This document shows, in pieces, positions 33,901 through 42,420 of a stretch of 64,000 nucleotides of DNA. Where the stretch lies: positions 938,501 to 1,002,500 of the forward strand of contig JABMCL010001555.1 of NCBI GenBank assembly GCA_018857735.1, given 5' to 3'. The notes below the pieces were generated by a model. That model was not told where the DNA came from, searched no databases, and worked only from the letters and a program-made list of their open reading frames with translations. Source of the DNA: Alviniconcha marisindica. Its lineage: Eukaryota; Mollusca; Gastropoda; Provannidae. A program made the position numbers and the translations under genes. Numbering within the stretch: position 1 is the stretch's first letter; each line of letters begins with the position of its first letter.

Positions 33901-34089
33901 AACTCGGGCAGCCTCAGCGTCCTCTCCATGTTTGGCAATTCCAGCAATGAGCCGGAACCTGAGTCAGCCTTCTTCAACTTTGGCAGCGTTGCTGCAGACA
34001 GCGCCAAAAATTCTGGCTTTTCCATCTCCTTTGGTGGGGAAGGGGGAGGTGTGGAGGTGCCCACTGGATCAATTTTCAGTTTATTTTGA
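14001..34089 (+). CDS. SIX6OS1: SIX6OS1 (C14orf39)-like synaptonemal complex protein, 16-exon gene model
   Basis: Gene-level entry. Model exons: 14001-14049, 14438-14494, 15168-15294, 17140-17229, 17720-17907, 18611-18723, 19054-19257, 20397-20527, 26253-26364, 27806-28010, 28976-29440, 29923-30069, 30675-30767, 32151-32329, 33168-33237, 33758-34089. They sum to 2562 bp (853 residues plus stop) and every splice phase agrees. Residues 1-275 are predicted coiled coil. Residues 280-660 are acidic, then Ser/Pro/Thr-rich. The last 110 residues are rich in Phe, Gly and Ser. Family knowledge: vertebrate SIX6OS1 (about 590 residues) is a synaptonemal-complex central-element protein that works with SYCE1 and is needed for meiotic synapsis. 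Resemblance lies in the spaced pattern ET-x3-E-x(n)-DY-x3-YK of exon 5, its position in the coiled coil, and the FxFxFG-like tail. Assignment is from memory and moderate. Another coiled-coil scaffold is possible. Weak points are the donors of exons 5, 6 and 8 and the acceptor of exon 14. Confidence 0.5.
14318..14394. repeat. (TG)n(AG)n compound microsatellite
   Basis: About 19 TG units with one interruption, followed by about 15 GA units, ending about 45 bp before exon 2. Confidence 0.95.
14438..14494 (+). CDS. SIX6OS1: SIX6OS1-like exon 2
   Basis: The acceptor is a clear TTTCTTTTTCAG ending at 14437 and the donor is GTGAGT at 14495. The exon enters and leaves in phase 1. It encodes EFENQQYVKMIEKENQRNQ, a heptad-like, highly charged helix that opens the coiled coil. 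A (TG)n(AG)n microsatellite ends about 45 bp upstream of the acceptor. Confidence 0.6.
15168..15294 (+). CDS. SIX6OS1: SIX6OS1-like exon 3 (coiled coil)
   Basis: The acceptor TTTTACACAG ends at 15167 and the donor is GTAGAC after AAAG at 15294. The exon enters in phase 1 and leaves in phase 2. Residues of the type LESQEEEKMTAITELQARI, then SLEADTKSNHKQL, show regular a/d hydrophobics, so a coiled coil is expected. GC content is higher than in the flanking introns. Confidence 0.65.
16160..16612 (+). mobile_element. tRNA-derived SINE, family 1, near full length
   Basis: The head has an A box (TAGCCCAGTTGT, slightly decayed) and a B box-like GGGTTTGAGTC. The body matches the copy at 53912-54372 (GTGGCAGGTTACAGCTAAAC; TGGCACCAGC) and the tail region GAGCACAGTGGGTCTGCTC. 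Sits in an intron, inverted relative to the next copy. Confidence 0.8.
16730..17115 (-). mobile_element. tRNA-derived SINE, family 1, antisense, head truncated
   Basis: The tail AGCGCTATATAAAAGC-like sequence is at the left end. The body matches family 1. The tRNA head at the right keeps the B box but lacks the A box. It ends about 25 bp before exon 4. With the copy at 16160-16612 it forms an inverted pair about 120 bp apart. Confidence 0.8.
17140..17229 (+). CDS. SIX6OS1: SIX6OS1-like exon 4 (coiled coil)
   Basis: The acceptor is GTCTGCTGTAG (17129-17139) and the donor GTAAGT starts at 17230. The exon enters and leaves in phase 2. It encodes LKKTKSVLQAHRDALNKQL followed by DMLQFEHDEQQ, again heptad-like. 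The acceptor lies about 25 bp from the truncated tRNA-like head of an antisense SINE (16730-17115), so much of the upstream intron is transposon-derived. A long (TG)n tract follows the donor. Confidence 0.65.
17245..17482. repeat. (TG)n microsatellites after exon 4
   Basis: Two pure TG runs (17252-17293 and 17434-17482) with TG-rich degenerate sequence between. Confidence 0.95.
17720..17907 (+). CDS. SIX6OS1: SIX6OS1-like exon 5 (most family-like segment)
   Basis: The acceptor CTGACTCAG ends at 17719. The exon enters in phase 2 and encodes REFEETLQMYENTWIDYEAK, then YKSLALYKTLLEVESELAQ and a Gln-rich helix. The spacing of E-T, D-Y and Y-K matches the SIX6OS1 coiled coil as I remember it. The donor is uncertain: AAG|GTTGGA at 17908 keeps the phase but is weak, and the GGATGGGTGGG minisatellite starts immediately after it. 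Confidence 0.6.
17908..18500. repeat. G-rich minisatellite directly at the exon 5 donor
   Basis: Degenerate 20-40-bp units built from GGGTGGGTAGATTGATGGAT and GGTAAATGG. It starts within 10 bp of the exon 5 end and has GGG runs on the sense strand. Confidence 0.9.
18611..18723 (+). CDS. SIX6OS1: SIX6OS1-like exon 6
   Basis: The acceptor GTGTTCTGCAG ends at 18610 and the exon enters in phase 1. It encodes DELDFRDWQRFCIKMYPS and then a Lys/Ser/Pro-rich linker. An in-frame stop lies at 18743, so the exon must splice before it. ACA|GTCTGT at 18724 is the only phase-0 donor that joins exon 7 in frame, but it is a poor donor, so the 3' boundary is tentative. Confidence 0.5.
19054..19257 (+). CDS. 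SIX6OS1: SIX6OS1-like exon 7 (second coiled-coil block)
   Basis: The acceptor TGTTTTTTTCAG ends at 19053 and the exon is phase 0 at both ends. It encodes VYLYERHTSRPVYVPYSKPS, then a charged helix containing EELLAAVREKEALQAKLREI. A strong internal donor (AAA|GTGAGT at 19126) could give a shorter 72 bp isoform, also in phase 0, that lacks this helix. The distal donor CAG|GTCTCA is weaker. Confidence 0.55.
20140..20240 (-). mobile_element. Possible non-LTR retroelement 3' end, antisense
   Basis: AATACAATACAATAACACTT then TATTAATTTT reads on the minus strand as an AATAAAGTGTTATTGTATT tail, like the one at 53866. It interrupts a ~150-bp local duplication (19780-19920 versus 20045-20360). Confidence 0.4.
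20397..20527 (+). CDS. SIX6OS1: SIX6OS1-like exon 8 (acidic)
   Basis: The acceptor ATCATTTCAG ends at 20396 and the exon enters in phase 0. It encodes NMETDETETETSSKEASED and more acidic/Ser sequence. The 3' end is uncertain. AA|GTACCC at 20528 joins exon 9 in frame. GGGG|GTGATA at 20500 would instead join an optional exon at 23149-23428. The downstream intron holds a compound minisatellite. Confidence 0.45.
20580..22470. repeat. Compound minisatellite: 47-bp array nested in a ~110-150 bp repeat
   Basis: The centre (20826-21775) holds about 19 copies of a 47-bp unit (GAAGGTGGCCGTGCTTGCTA, AGTACTTGATGGTTTGTGTG). Both flanks (20580-20825 and 21776-22470) hold longer, older units sharing CAGCCCTCTGCACATTTAAA and GGAAAGATTGGTTTGTGTG. 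The 47-bp unit looks like a local expansion inside one long unit. Confidence 0.9.
23149..23428 (+). CDS. Possible optional exon (or alternative last exon) of the SIX6OS1-like gene
   Basis: A 93-codon open stretch in the large intron after exon 8 (DSDMTCETDLALKTTWIKN and onward to LNISRLFE). With the exon 8 donor at 20500 and exon 9 it is in frame on both sides (phase 1 in, phase 2 out, AG|GTACAT at 23429). If the donor is skipped, the frame runs on to a stop at 23507 that overlaps an AATAAA signal (23507-23512) followed by GT-rich sequence, as expected for intronic polyadenylation. The acceptor (TATCAAAAAG) is poor. No family recognised. Confidence 0.25.
23885..24450 (-). mobile_element. Dispersed repeat, SINE-like (family 4)
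   Basis: The segment CAGTTCAAGATGGTATTTAT and GTCTCTTAAAAGTTC-like sequence recurs at 44635-44880, and its core recurs antisense at 48165-48235. A 29-bp internal duplication (AGATGGTATTTATGTACTCA) is present. The right end has a decayed tRNA-like GAACCTCCAGTCC on the antisense side, the basis for the strand call. Confidence 0.5.
25074..25200. repeat. (CA)n microsatellite
   Basis: CA repeats with CG and TG interruptions, ~125 bp. Confidence 0.95.
25378..25560 (+). mobile_element. Dispersed repeat family 5, copy 1
   Basis: ACAGGCTATCAACA, GAGTGACCTGYTCTT and GTGCAACCTRG are shared with 42215-42420 in the same orientation. No terminal features seen. Confidence 0.6.
25940..26217 (-). mobile_element. 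tRNA-derived SINE, family 2, antisense
   Basis: On the minus strand the head has a perfect A box (TAGCTCAGCTGG) and a B box-like GGTTTGATTC. The body differs from family 1. The head ends about 35 bp upstream of exon 9. Confidence 0.8.
26253..26364 (+). CDS. SIX6OS1: SIX6OS1-like exon 9
   Basis: The acceptor is a poly-T tract plus GTTGACAG ending at 26252, and the donor GTGAGT starts at 26365. The exon enters in phase 2 and leaves in phase 0. It encodes GGEADTQNPSDVPPSDRTF and further Ser/Pro/Thr-rich, probably disordered sequence. The 5' head of an antisense tRNA-SINE (25940-26217) ends about 35 bp upstream. Confidence 0.55.
27165..27778. repeat. 37-bp minisatellite before exon 10
   Basis: About 16 copies of GTGTGTGCACAGTGAGATTG plus ACCAGTACATGCATGCA. 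The last copy ends about 30 bp before the acceptor of exon 10. It happens to be open in all three minus-strand frames. Confidence 0.95.
27806..28010 (+). CDS. SIX6OS1: SIX6OS1-like exon 10 (Ser/Pro-rich)
   Basis: The acceptor CTATTGCTCCACAG ends at 27805 and the donor is AATAA|GTATGA at 28011. It runs from phase 0 to phase 1. It encodes ASREPTHEQTVEESSVTTK, then a basic Ser/Pro-rich stretch (SARKPPQLTSTPKMPPPP). A 37-bp minisatellite (27.2-27.78 kb) ends about 30 bp before the acceptor, and a 24-bp array begins about 140 bp past the donor. Confidence 0.6.
28150..28800. repeat. 24-bp minisatellite with a palindromic core
   Basis: About 25 copies of CACATAGAAGCCAGGACTTG plus TCCT. Most units contain AGGACATGTCCT (perfect palindrome) or AGGACTTGTCCT. 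Located in the intron between exons 10 and 11. Confidence 0.95.
28976..29440 (+). CDS. SIX6OS1: SIX6OS1-like exon 11 (long Pro/Ser-rich exon)
   Basis: This is the largest exon before the terminal pair. The acceptor TTGTGTTCCAG ends at 28975 and the donor GCAG|GTCAGT starts at 29441. It enters and leaves in phase 1. It encodes low-complexity Pro/Ser/Val/Thr sequence (such as SLGPPPQESLKPQLVSVPLL). No folded domain is visible. GC content is clearly above the flanking introns. A different tRNA-derived SINE follows about 65 bp after the donor. Confidence 0.65.
29503..29795 (+). mobile_element. tRNA-derived SINE, family 3
   Basis: The head is decayed (GGGGTTTGACTCC as B box). The body contains GTTAAAGATCCCATGTCCAC, a segment also hinted at in family 1 (GTAAAAGATC). 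Begins about 65 bp after the exon 11 donor. Confidence 0.6.
29923..30069 (+). CDS. SIX6OS1: SIX6OS1-like exon 12
   Basis: Two acceptors lie 28 bp apart (TTTCAG ending 29894 and 29922). Only the second keeps the phase-1 frame open, giving GSHLPRLVRPAGRQPSSSYS and a Pro-rich tail. The donor is GCAG|GTAACA at 30070, phase 1. Confidence 0.55.
30675..30767 (+). CDS. SIX6OS1: SIX6OS1-like exon 13 (acidic)
   Basis: The acceptor CATGGTTTTCAG ends at 30674 and the donor GCAG|GTAGGT starts at 30768, phase 1 to phase 1. It encodes GQVNSHGSKENSSEAKLMK followed by QDEDMELDAEGA. A very long imperfect (TG)n tract follows the donor within about 20 bp. Confidence 0.6.
30776..30971. repeat. Long imperfect (TG)n tract after exon 13
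   Basis: G-rich start (GGGGGGTGGGGGTGG) passing into TG repeats, the last ~70 bp nearly pure. Confidence 0.95.
31292..31340 (+). mobile_element. SINE family 1, short 3' end fragment
   Basis: AGCAGAGAATAGTACTATAT and AAAAGCGATC match the family 1 tail. The rest of the element is not recognisable. Confidence 0.6.
32151..32329 (+). CDS. SIX6OS1: SIX6OS1-like exon 14
   Basis: The donor GTG|GTAAGT at 32330 is strong. The reading frame (GNGGVSQGQSSNSFSPFDLQ, then KHQQKLMEIHQVDD) is fixed by the phase-0 exit. The acceptor is ambiguous: AAAAG ending 32150 or CCAAG ending 32162 fit the incoming phase 1, whereas the stronger-looking CCCAG ending 32170 does not. I used 32151. Confidence 0.5.
32388..33135. 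repeat. ~95-bp direct repeat pair inside one intron
   Basis: Copies at 32398-32492 and 33047-33141 share TTTTAATGTTTTGGTGTGGA and CCATAAAAGTATTATT. They lie near the two ends of the intron between exons 14 and 15. Confidence 0.8.
33168..33237 (+). CDS. SIX6OS1: SIX6OS1-like exon 15 (its 3' end is the seed of a minisatellite)
   Basis: The acceptor GTGTTGTACAG ends at 33167 and the donor ACAG|GTGAGA starts at 33238, phase 0 to phase 1. It encodes DSATADKTASSSSVFNMGFA and APT. The last ~35 bp, the donor and ~15 intron bases are then repeated about nine times (33203-33685). The copy at 33203-33237 is taken as the real one because it is the first and is joined to a good acceptor. A later copy could be used instead. 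Confidence 0.6.
33203..33685. repeat. 50-bp minisatellite built from the exon 15 end and donor
   Basis: About nine units of CTCTGTCTTCAACATGGGAT, TTGCTGCTCCAACAG|GTGAG, ACTGTTACAG. The first unit is the exon 15 end. Unit lengths of 47-51 bp mean read-through would shift frame. Confidence 0.95.
33758..34089 (+). CDS. SIX6OS1: SIX6OS1-like terminal exon 16
   Basis: The acceptor CTGTTCACAG ends at 33757 and entry is in phase 1. The frame is open to TGA at 34087-34089. It encodes EPTKQPAVSLFSSTSSPPTS, then motifs such as SFFSFESMD, SAFFNFGSV and GFSISFGGE, ending in GSIFSLF. The F-x-F and FG-like motifs match the character of the vertebrate SIX6OS1 C-terminus. No strong AATAAA is visible in the next 600 bp. 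Confidence 0.7.
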
Positions 34090-37000
34090 GAGCAACTCCC
34101 CACCCCCTGCCTCCATTTGTATTCTCTGGAGAATTAATTGTTACAGACGTTCTGATTTTAAAAGTTGTAATTATTTTTAAATAGTTTTGCAAATTCTTCA
34201 TTTATGTCTTGATGTGTTGACATTTCCTTTGGTTGTAAGCCAAAAGACAGTGACCAGAAAGAATAAGAATTTTCCTTAGTGTTTAGATTGCGTTTTTCAT
34301 ACTGAAATAACCTGTCAGAATGAAGTGGATCAGTTTTAAATTCTTCTTTTTTACTTCTCATACATGAACTCTGCTTCCTCCAGTTTAAGTCTATTTAGCT
34401 TTTTTCTTCATAGGAATGAAATCATTGTTGAATGAGGCATTTGTCTCATAAGATGTGAGTGCGAACTTAATTATTTTACTCCCATGATATTGTAGCTGTG
34501 CGAGTCACATACTTTCTCACACTGGTATAACCGTCCTGGTTGACAGGGCATGAAAAAATGTTCCTTCCTTTTCACACGAATATTTCTCGAACTAGAGTTT
34601 TGAAGAAATACACGGAATCGTCAGCAACTTTTTTTATTGGCAAGTTCATAAAATTGTTTGCCAGCAAACAAATCATGGCATAACTCAGTACATTCAACAT
34701 CTAGTGTCCGCTCAACAGTTGTGTAAATCTTTGTATACTGGTGACCAAAAGAAACAGTCACGCCCCCTGCCCTACGGGAAAATAAAATCTGTTACTGCCA
34801 TACAAATTACAACTGCACAGGCAGATAAACAGACATGAAAGTCTGCCATTACCCTCCCCACCCCCCACTCCCCAAAAGAGAAAAGAACAAATGGCAAATC
34901 TGCTACTTAACAGTTCCCCGCCCCCCCCCCCCCCCCCAAAAAAAAGACCACCACCAAACCAAACCATTTAGTACTACTGACTGTAGAGGTTCTGATGGAC
35001 ATCAGTATATGTGTTCATAACAACTGTGAACAACAACAAAAGCAACAAACAAAACCCCACCTCACACATGCCATCAGCAACAGCAAACGGAACTTGATCG
35101 TGTAATAACGTGTAATAACGTGTGCACCTTGACTAGCTAGTGGTATTAAGATGGTTCGGTTCAAGCTTGTTACAAACAAACAGGTGTACAGTGCGACCCC
35201 TGCCCATGACACACCACTCAGGTGGTTGTCTTTCACCACGGCATTTTGAGTCAATTACGTTTCAGATGTCAGATCAGCCCCTTTCCGAGAAAAAGTCTGC
35301 CTGTTCTGCTCTGCATGAAACTGACATTAATCAGAACACCGTAACAGCATACCTTCTGCAAAGATTTGTTTCTCAGCTGGGCACAAGCGAACTCTGGTAT
35401 AGTGTGCCGCTGCAGAAGAATCATTCCCTTTCATTTCTGTTACCAGAAAATGAAAGAGTGGTCAGTGACCTTTGTGTGACCTGATTCTAAAGGTGATCTT
35501 GCAAGAGGGGCCACACTGTACGAAAGCACCTGACAAAAATAGCCACAAGGTTAAACTCGAGGTGGACATTGCAAATCACAATCGCATCTACAGCAACATG
35601 GAAAGCAGAACAACAAATCATAAACATGTTGAAGTTACACTGACATGGTATAAAGGAAAAATACACAAGGCACCAAATGCAAAACATGTAAAAACTTCTT
35701 TTCACAGCACTAAATGGAACACGGTGAGCAAAATATACAACATCAAAATGTAACTACTGTGATTCCTGTAAAGCTGAATAGATAGGGTACTGGAATGGAG
35801 TGCTGACCGCAATAAAAAAAAAAACGAATGTTTTCATAAATAAATGTATGCTGTTTCAAAATCAAGTCTGACTGAAAGCAAGTAAACACACAAATTGACA
35901 GCTCTGAGTGCAAGGTGGGGAAAACTGTTGTATGCCGAGAGAGAAATGGATGATAAGAATCACATCCTCGGATGCATTCCTTATTTTGTGGGTTTAAAAT
36001 GAGGCCGATAGGTTTAACTCAGAAAATTGTAATCAAAGATACCATCTTGTAAAAGAAGAAAGAAAGAAATGGAACAGAATGGTGAAGCATATATTGTTCT
36101 GTAGACAACTGTTTGGACCCAATCTCAACTCCCCCCAACTCTTAAGGGAGCACAGCTGGAAAAAAAACAGAAGTCATAATCTCCGCATTAACATGCCTCC
36201 AATCCCAATATAAGTTCCTTTAAATACTTGTGTTTGTCAAGCAATGGTTGCTTCATCACAGTGCCGCTCACACTGCAAGAAAACTTGCATTGTCATAAAA
36301 TAATGTAGAAATGTCTGGAGCAAAAGATTCACAGAGCAGATTATAATGTTGGCAAAAAATACAGTTGACTAATCCTCTGGTTATGTATAACAAAACTACA
36401 GCCCTCTTTTTCACTGATTCCTGCAATGTCTGTTCGATATTTAAGTGCTCTTGGTGTCATCCTGTTGGCATCAACCAAAGTAGTGATCTTCAGTGATCAG
36501 CACTTCTAGAACAGAGATTTCAGTATGTAGCACCGGACTTCCTTTACCCCTGTCCTTTGTCATTAAAAACAGTAACAAAATATTCAACTTACAGGAGCTA
36601 ATTTTTCTCAAAACATGTTTGAGAAGACCTGAAACAAAGTTTGCTTTTCAACATTCCTTGTTGATTTTTATTCCGGATGTGTCCATTGGATCCGAGAGTG
36701 ACGGCAGTAACCTGATATAAAGCTAGCATGTGTCACTGCTGCCTCATGCAGACCAGTGCCCTTTCTGTTGTCTGACCAATGGGGTATTTTGAATACAAAA
36801 TTCTCCATCTCAAGTTTTTCCTTTGATCTCTTCTACACGTTTGGCAAAGTGTTTTGAGAAAGGTTTAGCAGAAACACCTTTAAATCCTCAGTTTGCCACA
36901 TCGCTGCAAGCTGTAAATGCCGTTTACAAACTGTCAGTCTTCTTCATGCACAATACTGCAAAGTAAAATATGTATGCCACAGGTTTGTTCACTATCACTC

Positions 37001-38639
37001 ATATCAGTTACATAAGGCTGGTTTAAATCATAAAACTGAACCATTTCAATCAAGGTCAATAACATCTAGCTTACTCATTCAACCCAAAATGTGATGTCCC
37101 TCATGAATGGGTAAAATGGTCCTTTTATCACGCACACAAACACAGACAAATGGTTTCACCACAATTACATTTAACTTCCACATGTACTGCATACATGCAT
37201 CCATGAGAACTAGTTTCATTTTGTGCAGAAACATAAATGTATACAAAACATCTTGGTTGGTTTCCAAACTTAGAAAACATTTTGGTACACAGGACAGGTG
37301 TCTAGGGGCAAAATGCACGGACAAGGACCTGCTGCGTGAACAGCCATAAAGCAAAGATAGCACAGAGGAAAAGATCGCTTGCGGGAGGGACAGGCTGGCT
37401 ACACAAACAAGACTGAAAGGGGTCAAGTGTGCAAATCCTGCAGTTACACGTACCTTGGAGCTGCTATTTTTGCAGGGCAGCATCAGCTGCCAGTACCCCA
37501 GAGGAAGTTGAAGGAGCAACCCTCTACCCTCTTTCTCCACCCCAGAAAAATAACATTTTGATTTTCATGGATAAGAAGCTATTTCCCAGAAGTGTCTGAC
37601 AAATTATGTATCACTGAAAGACTGAAATGTGCAGATGACGCCAGAATCTTATTTGACCAACCTGTGTCATCACACAGATCATGTGGTAGGTCAAGATCAG
37701 TAATTTTCTGTTCAAGTCATTCCAGAATCAGGACTTGGAGAATCTGAGGGCCAAGGTTTCACCCTTCCTCAAGAACACCATGGACATGGTAACATAACAA
37801 AAGCCCCATGAAAAAAAATCCAAGAAGTAACACAGACATGACACCCCCCCTACCCCCCTCAAAAAACAAAACAAAAAAAGAGAAAAAAGTTTACACATTA
37901 ATAATGTTTACATCAAGTTACTGTGGATCAAGCCAAACAAAGAGGTACTTCTATGACAACAAATAAAGACAACAGGGAAGCAGCATGAATGATGTGAGAC
38001 AGAGAAAAATCATGCCAAAATCACCGTCTACAATTAGGTTTTGATTTCAGCATTATCACAAAATGACTGCAGTAGTGCGTGCAATAAATTACAGTGTTGT
38101 GAAAAAAATTGAATAATTACACTGCTTCAAACAAGTACTCTATGGCAATCAATGCTGTTTACATGTATCAGCAAATATATACACACCAACAAAAAGACAA
38201 ATGCATGGACAATAAGTATGAAAAAAAGACGTAATGTGGGCACTGTGCTTATTGAGAGGGGTGGGGGGCAGAGAGGGGGAGGGAGGGGGGGCACAGTCCA
38301 ATAACTGACTTTATGGCATGACTCAACAACATACATATTCTCTGCAGCACCAAATCTTACTAATTTTCCCTTAAAATCACGAAGGAGTTTGGCACATTTT
38401 CAGCTACAGAGAAGAGAGATTATTAATCAGTTGGAATTCTTTTCCCCTAGAACAGAGCAGTTCCACAGGTTTTGCAAATATTTTAATGCCAAACCTGGAA
38501 AGGAAGTAATGGGGTTCCTTAAAGCAAGAAACCCCCAATTTTTCATGATCTGGTTTTAGATATATGTGTATGCTGACAAAAATCATTCTGAAAGTAAACA
38601 GAGAATCAAAGAAAAGCTGAACTAAGACTATGGCTGAGT

Positions 38640-39250
38640 CGGCAACATCCTCCACACATTCACCTACAGACTGCTATGCTACAGCGTGCTACAACCATGC
38701 AGGTACACAGGTAGGTATAGGTACCTGCACTGTGTAGGTACACAGTACACAGACTGCCATGCTACAGTGTGCTACAACTGTGTAGGTACACGGGTAGGTA
38801 TAGGTACTTGCACTGTGTAGGTACACAGACTGCCATGCTACAGTGTGCTACAACTGTGTAGGTACATGGGTAGCTATAGGTACCTGCACTGTGTAGGTAC
38901 AAAGTACAGACTGCCATGCTACAGCATGCTACAACTGTGTAAGTACACTGGTAGGCATATGTATCTGCACTGGGTAGGTACACGGTACACAGACTGCCAT
39001 GCTACAATTGTGTAGTACACAGGGTAGGTGTAGGTACCTGCACTGTGTAGGTACACAGTGCACAGACTGCCATGCTACAACTGTGTAGGTACACAGGGTA
39101 GGTGTAGGTACACTGGTAGGTACTGTGTAGGTACACAGTGCCCAGACTGCCGTGCTACAACTGTGTAGGTATACAGGTAGGTACTGTGTAGGTACACAGT
39201 GCCCAGACTGCCGTGTTACAACTGTGTAGGTACACTGGGTAGGTACCTGT
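38640..39250. repeat. Minisatellite in the presumed ACAP 3' UTR (1)
   Basis: Variable units of CTGCCATGCTACAACTGTGT, AGGTACACAG and GTAGGTATAGGTACCTGCAC. Confidence 0.9.
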
Positions 39251-39534
39251 GGTCATGCCGCCCTCTTTCCACTCTACACACTGTGCAGCTGGGCATCCAC
39301 TGAAAGGAGCTGCATGGAACCGATGTGCAAGCCTTCATCTTTTAAATAGCCAACCCATTCAGAAAGTGAACTTGGCAAAAATTAGAGTATGCCTTATAAA
39401 CATATGAAAGTTTTGATTTTTGCAGGTACATGCACTGAGAAGTAACTGAAATCGTTGAGAAAGATCAATGGGGGCTGGATTAAGGCACACCAAGAGAACA
39501 AACCACTGCAGATTGACATCAAAACCACAAATGC

Positions 39535-40215
39535 TTTGCTTCCACTGCATAACTGACATCAAGACAGCTGTTTCCACTGCATAACTGACATCAACATCAA
39601 AACAGCTGTTTCCACTGCATGACTGACATTGACATCAAAACAGCTGTTTCCACTGCATGACTGACATCAAAACAGCTTTTTCTACTGCATGACTAACATC
39701 AAAACAGCTGTTTCTACTGCATGACTGACATCAAAACAGTTGTTTCCACTGCATGACTTGCATCAAAACAGCTGTTTCCACTGCATGACTTGCATCAAAA
39801 CAGCCATTTTCACTAATTTTAAGTTTCCACTGACATCAAAACAGTAATTGTTTCCACTACACAGGCATCAAAATAGTCATTTTCACTGCACAACTGACAT
39901 CAAAACAGTTGTTTCTACTGACATCAAAACAGTTGTTTTCACTGCACAGACATCAAAATCATCATTTCCACTGCACAACTGACATCAAAATAGTCTTTTC
40001 CACTACATAACTGACATTAATACAGTTGACTCCACTGAACGACCACATTAAAACACTCGTTTCCACTGCATAATTAACATCTAAACCAATTTCCACTGCA
40101 TATGTGGCAACAAAACAGTCATTTCCACTGTATAACTGACATCAAAACAGTCTTTTCCACTGTATAACTGACCTTAAAACAGTCTTCTTCCACTACATAA
40201 CTGACATCAGAAGTG
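39535..40215. repeat. ~32-bp minisatellite in the presumed ACAP 3' UTR (2)
   Basis: About 20 degenerate copies of TGACATCAAAACAGCTGTTT plus CCACTGCATGAC. Confidence 0.9.
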
Positions 40216-41057
40216 TTGGTGTGGACCAGAACACTGAAAGCCAGTTTTAAAGAAACAACACTGTGTATAAGTGACATCAATCGAGTGCTGCTACGGTTCC
40301 CTTTTTGCTGATTTTCAAATAATGACCGGCTTCCCTCTCAGTTTCCCTCTATTGTCAGAAGGAGCATGTTAAAGAGTATTTAAAGGAATGAGCACATGCC
40401 TATTAATGACAGACTGTAAACAACAAGCAAATACGTTTCCCTCTGATCAGCTGCAGAACACAGGAGGGGAAAAGATGTACAGTGTAACCCCCAGATAAAA
40501 AAAATCACCCCCATCAGAGACCGATCCTTTTTAAAGACCACCCCTGGTTTAAGACCACTTTTTTCAGAAACCTTTCCTATTTCCATGTGAATGACCCTGA
40601 CCAAGGACCCGCCCTCTTTTAAGACAGCCCTTGCTGGATTTTTTGGGCGGTCTTAACCCCATCGCTGCCATGCATGTTTGTACAGTATACACTGGGAAAT
40701 AAAATGCAAATTTTGAAATCCTTCACCTGTACCATTTGGTATGGGGGGGGGGGCGGGGGGGGAGCGGTGATATCTCACCAGCATGAGAAGAACCAACGTC
40801 AAAATGGTGCACAGTAGTGAAAGCAGATATACATAATGGGTTCTGAAAATGTTTATTTAGCAGGCGTATTCAGGTCTTTTCAGCCCAGAATATTTTCAGG
40901 TGGAACAGTGAGAGGGGTTAGGAGGGGTTCAGCTGTACTTGATCTTGGTACCAAAAACAAACAAACAATAACAACACTAAAAAATGATTGACTGCTAGTA
41001 TGTACATCTAGTGTTACAAAATTGGAACAAGCTTTCAACCAGTGGCACCTAACAAAG

Positions 41058-41575
41058 AAGCCACACCTGAATTCTGACGTAAGACACCAGCTGTGCCTCA
41101 CAGAACCTGCACCTGAATTCTGACGTAAGACACCAGCTGTGCCTCACAGAACCTGCACCTGAATTCTGATGTAAGACACCAGCTGTGCCTCACAGAACCC
41201 GCACCTGAATTCTGACATAAGACACCTGAATATTTGACATAAGACACCAGCTGTGCCTAACGGAACCCACACCTGAATTCTGACGCAAGACACCAGCTGT
41301 GCCTCACAGAACCCACACCTGAATTCTGATGCAAGACACCAGCTGTGCCTCACAGAACCTGCACCTGAATTCTGACATAAGACACCAGCTGTGCCTCACA
41401 AAACCCACACCTGAATTTTGACATAAGACACCAGCTGTGCCTCTGAACCTGCACCTGAATTCTGACATAAGACACCAGCTGTACCTCACAGAACCTGCAC
41501 CTGAATTCTGACATAAGACACAAGCTGTGCCTCACAAAACCCACACCTGAATTTTGACAAAAGACCACCAGCTAT
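41058..41575. repeat. 46-bp minisatellite in the presumed ACAP 3' UTR (3)
   Basis: About 11 copies of ACCTGAATTCTGACATAAGA plus CACCAGCTGTGCCTCACAGA. Copies carry EcoRI-like GAATTC. Confidence 0.95.
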
Positions 41576-42214
41576 AGAAGACTGCTGCAGCAGTCCAAGA
41601 CTAGATAACACAGCTGCTTGGAATACTCCTTTGGCATTTCATCAGACAGTTTAACCCTTCAACTCTGACCTACGCTCTAGTACCTCTGAAAGTATACCTG
41701 TTGTTGAAGGCAAATGGCTAGAAATGCTAGAAAATGTCATGACTGCTGAGATGGAGAGTCTGGTTTGGGAAACATTGTGGTGTACATTTATGATGGAGCA
41801 ATAAGAACAACAACAGAAAATGAAAAACAAAAACTGCTCTATCCAACCATGAAAAAAACAAAAAACAAAAAATCATTAAAAAAAAACAAAAAATTAAATT
41901 TGTTTAACTGTCATTTATTTTCAACAGCTTGTTGGTTTTACATGGAAATTCAGGTGAGCACCACTTTTGGGCACCTTTAAATGAAATCAATCACATGAAG
42001 TCAATGAAGGGAAAGACATGTTTACAGTCCATGTAGCAATACTGACAAAAGATTTTATTTTCAGTTGTGCGTTTCTGTTTCTCGTTATCACAAGAAAAGT
42101 TGAGTGACTGGAGGCTGTGACACCTGACAGCTCAAACCCATTACTTTGTCCCACAGCGCAGCATATAGGCAAATATGTCAGGTTAAAAATAACTGATAAA
42201 AATAGATTCTATCC

Positions 42215-42420
42215 CATTCTGGGGACAGGCTATCAACAAACATGCACTAGAGTGAGTGACCTGCTCTTCAAGTAACACTTCCGGAAGGATTTTGTTTTTT
42301 AATTGTTGCTAGATTGAAACTGGGTGTAACATGTGACCCTTAGACAAGACATAGTGCATGCGCAACCTAGCTTTATGAAAAAGCACCCAGAACCTGCACT
42401 ATACTGACATTCTGCAGCAC
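42215..42420 (+). mobile_element. Dispersed repeat family 5, copy 2
   Basis: About 70% similar by eye to 25378-25560 over 170 bp. Lies in the presumed ACAP 3' region. Confidence 0.6.
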
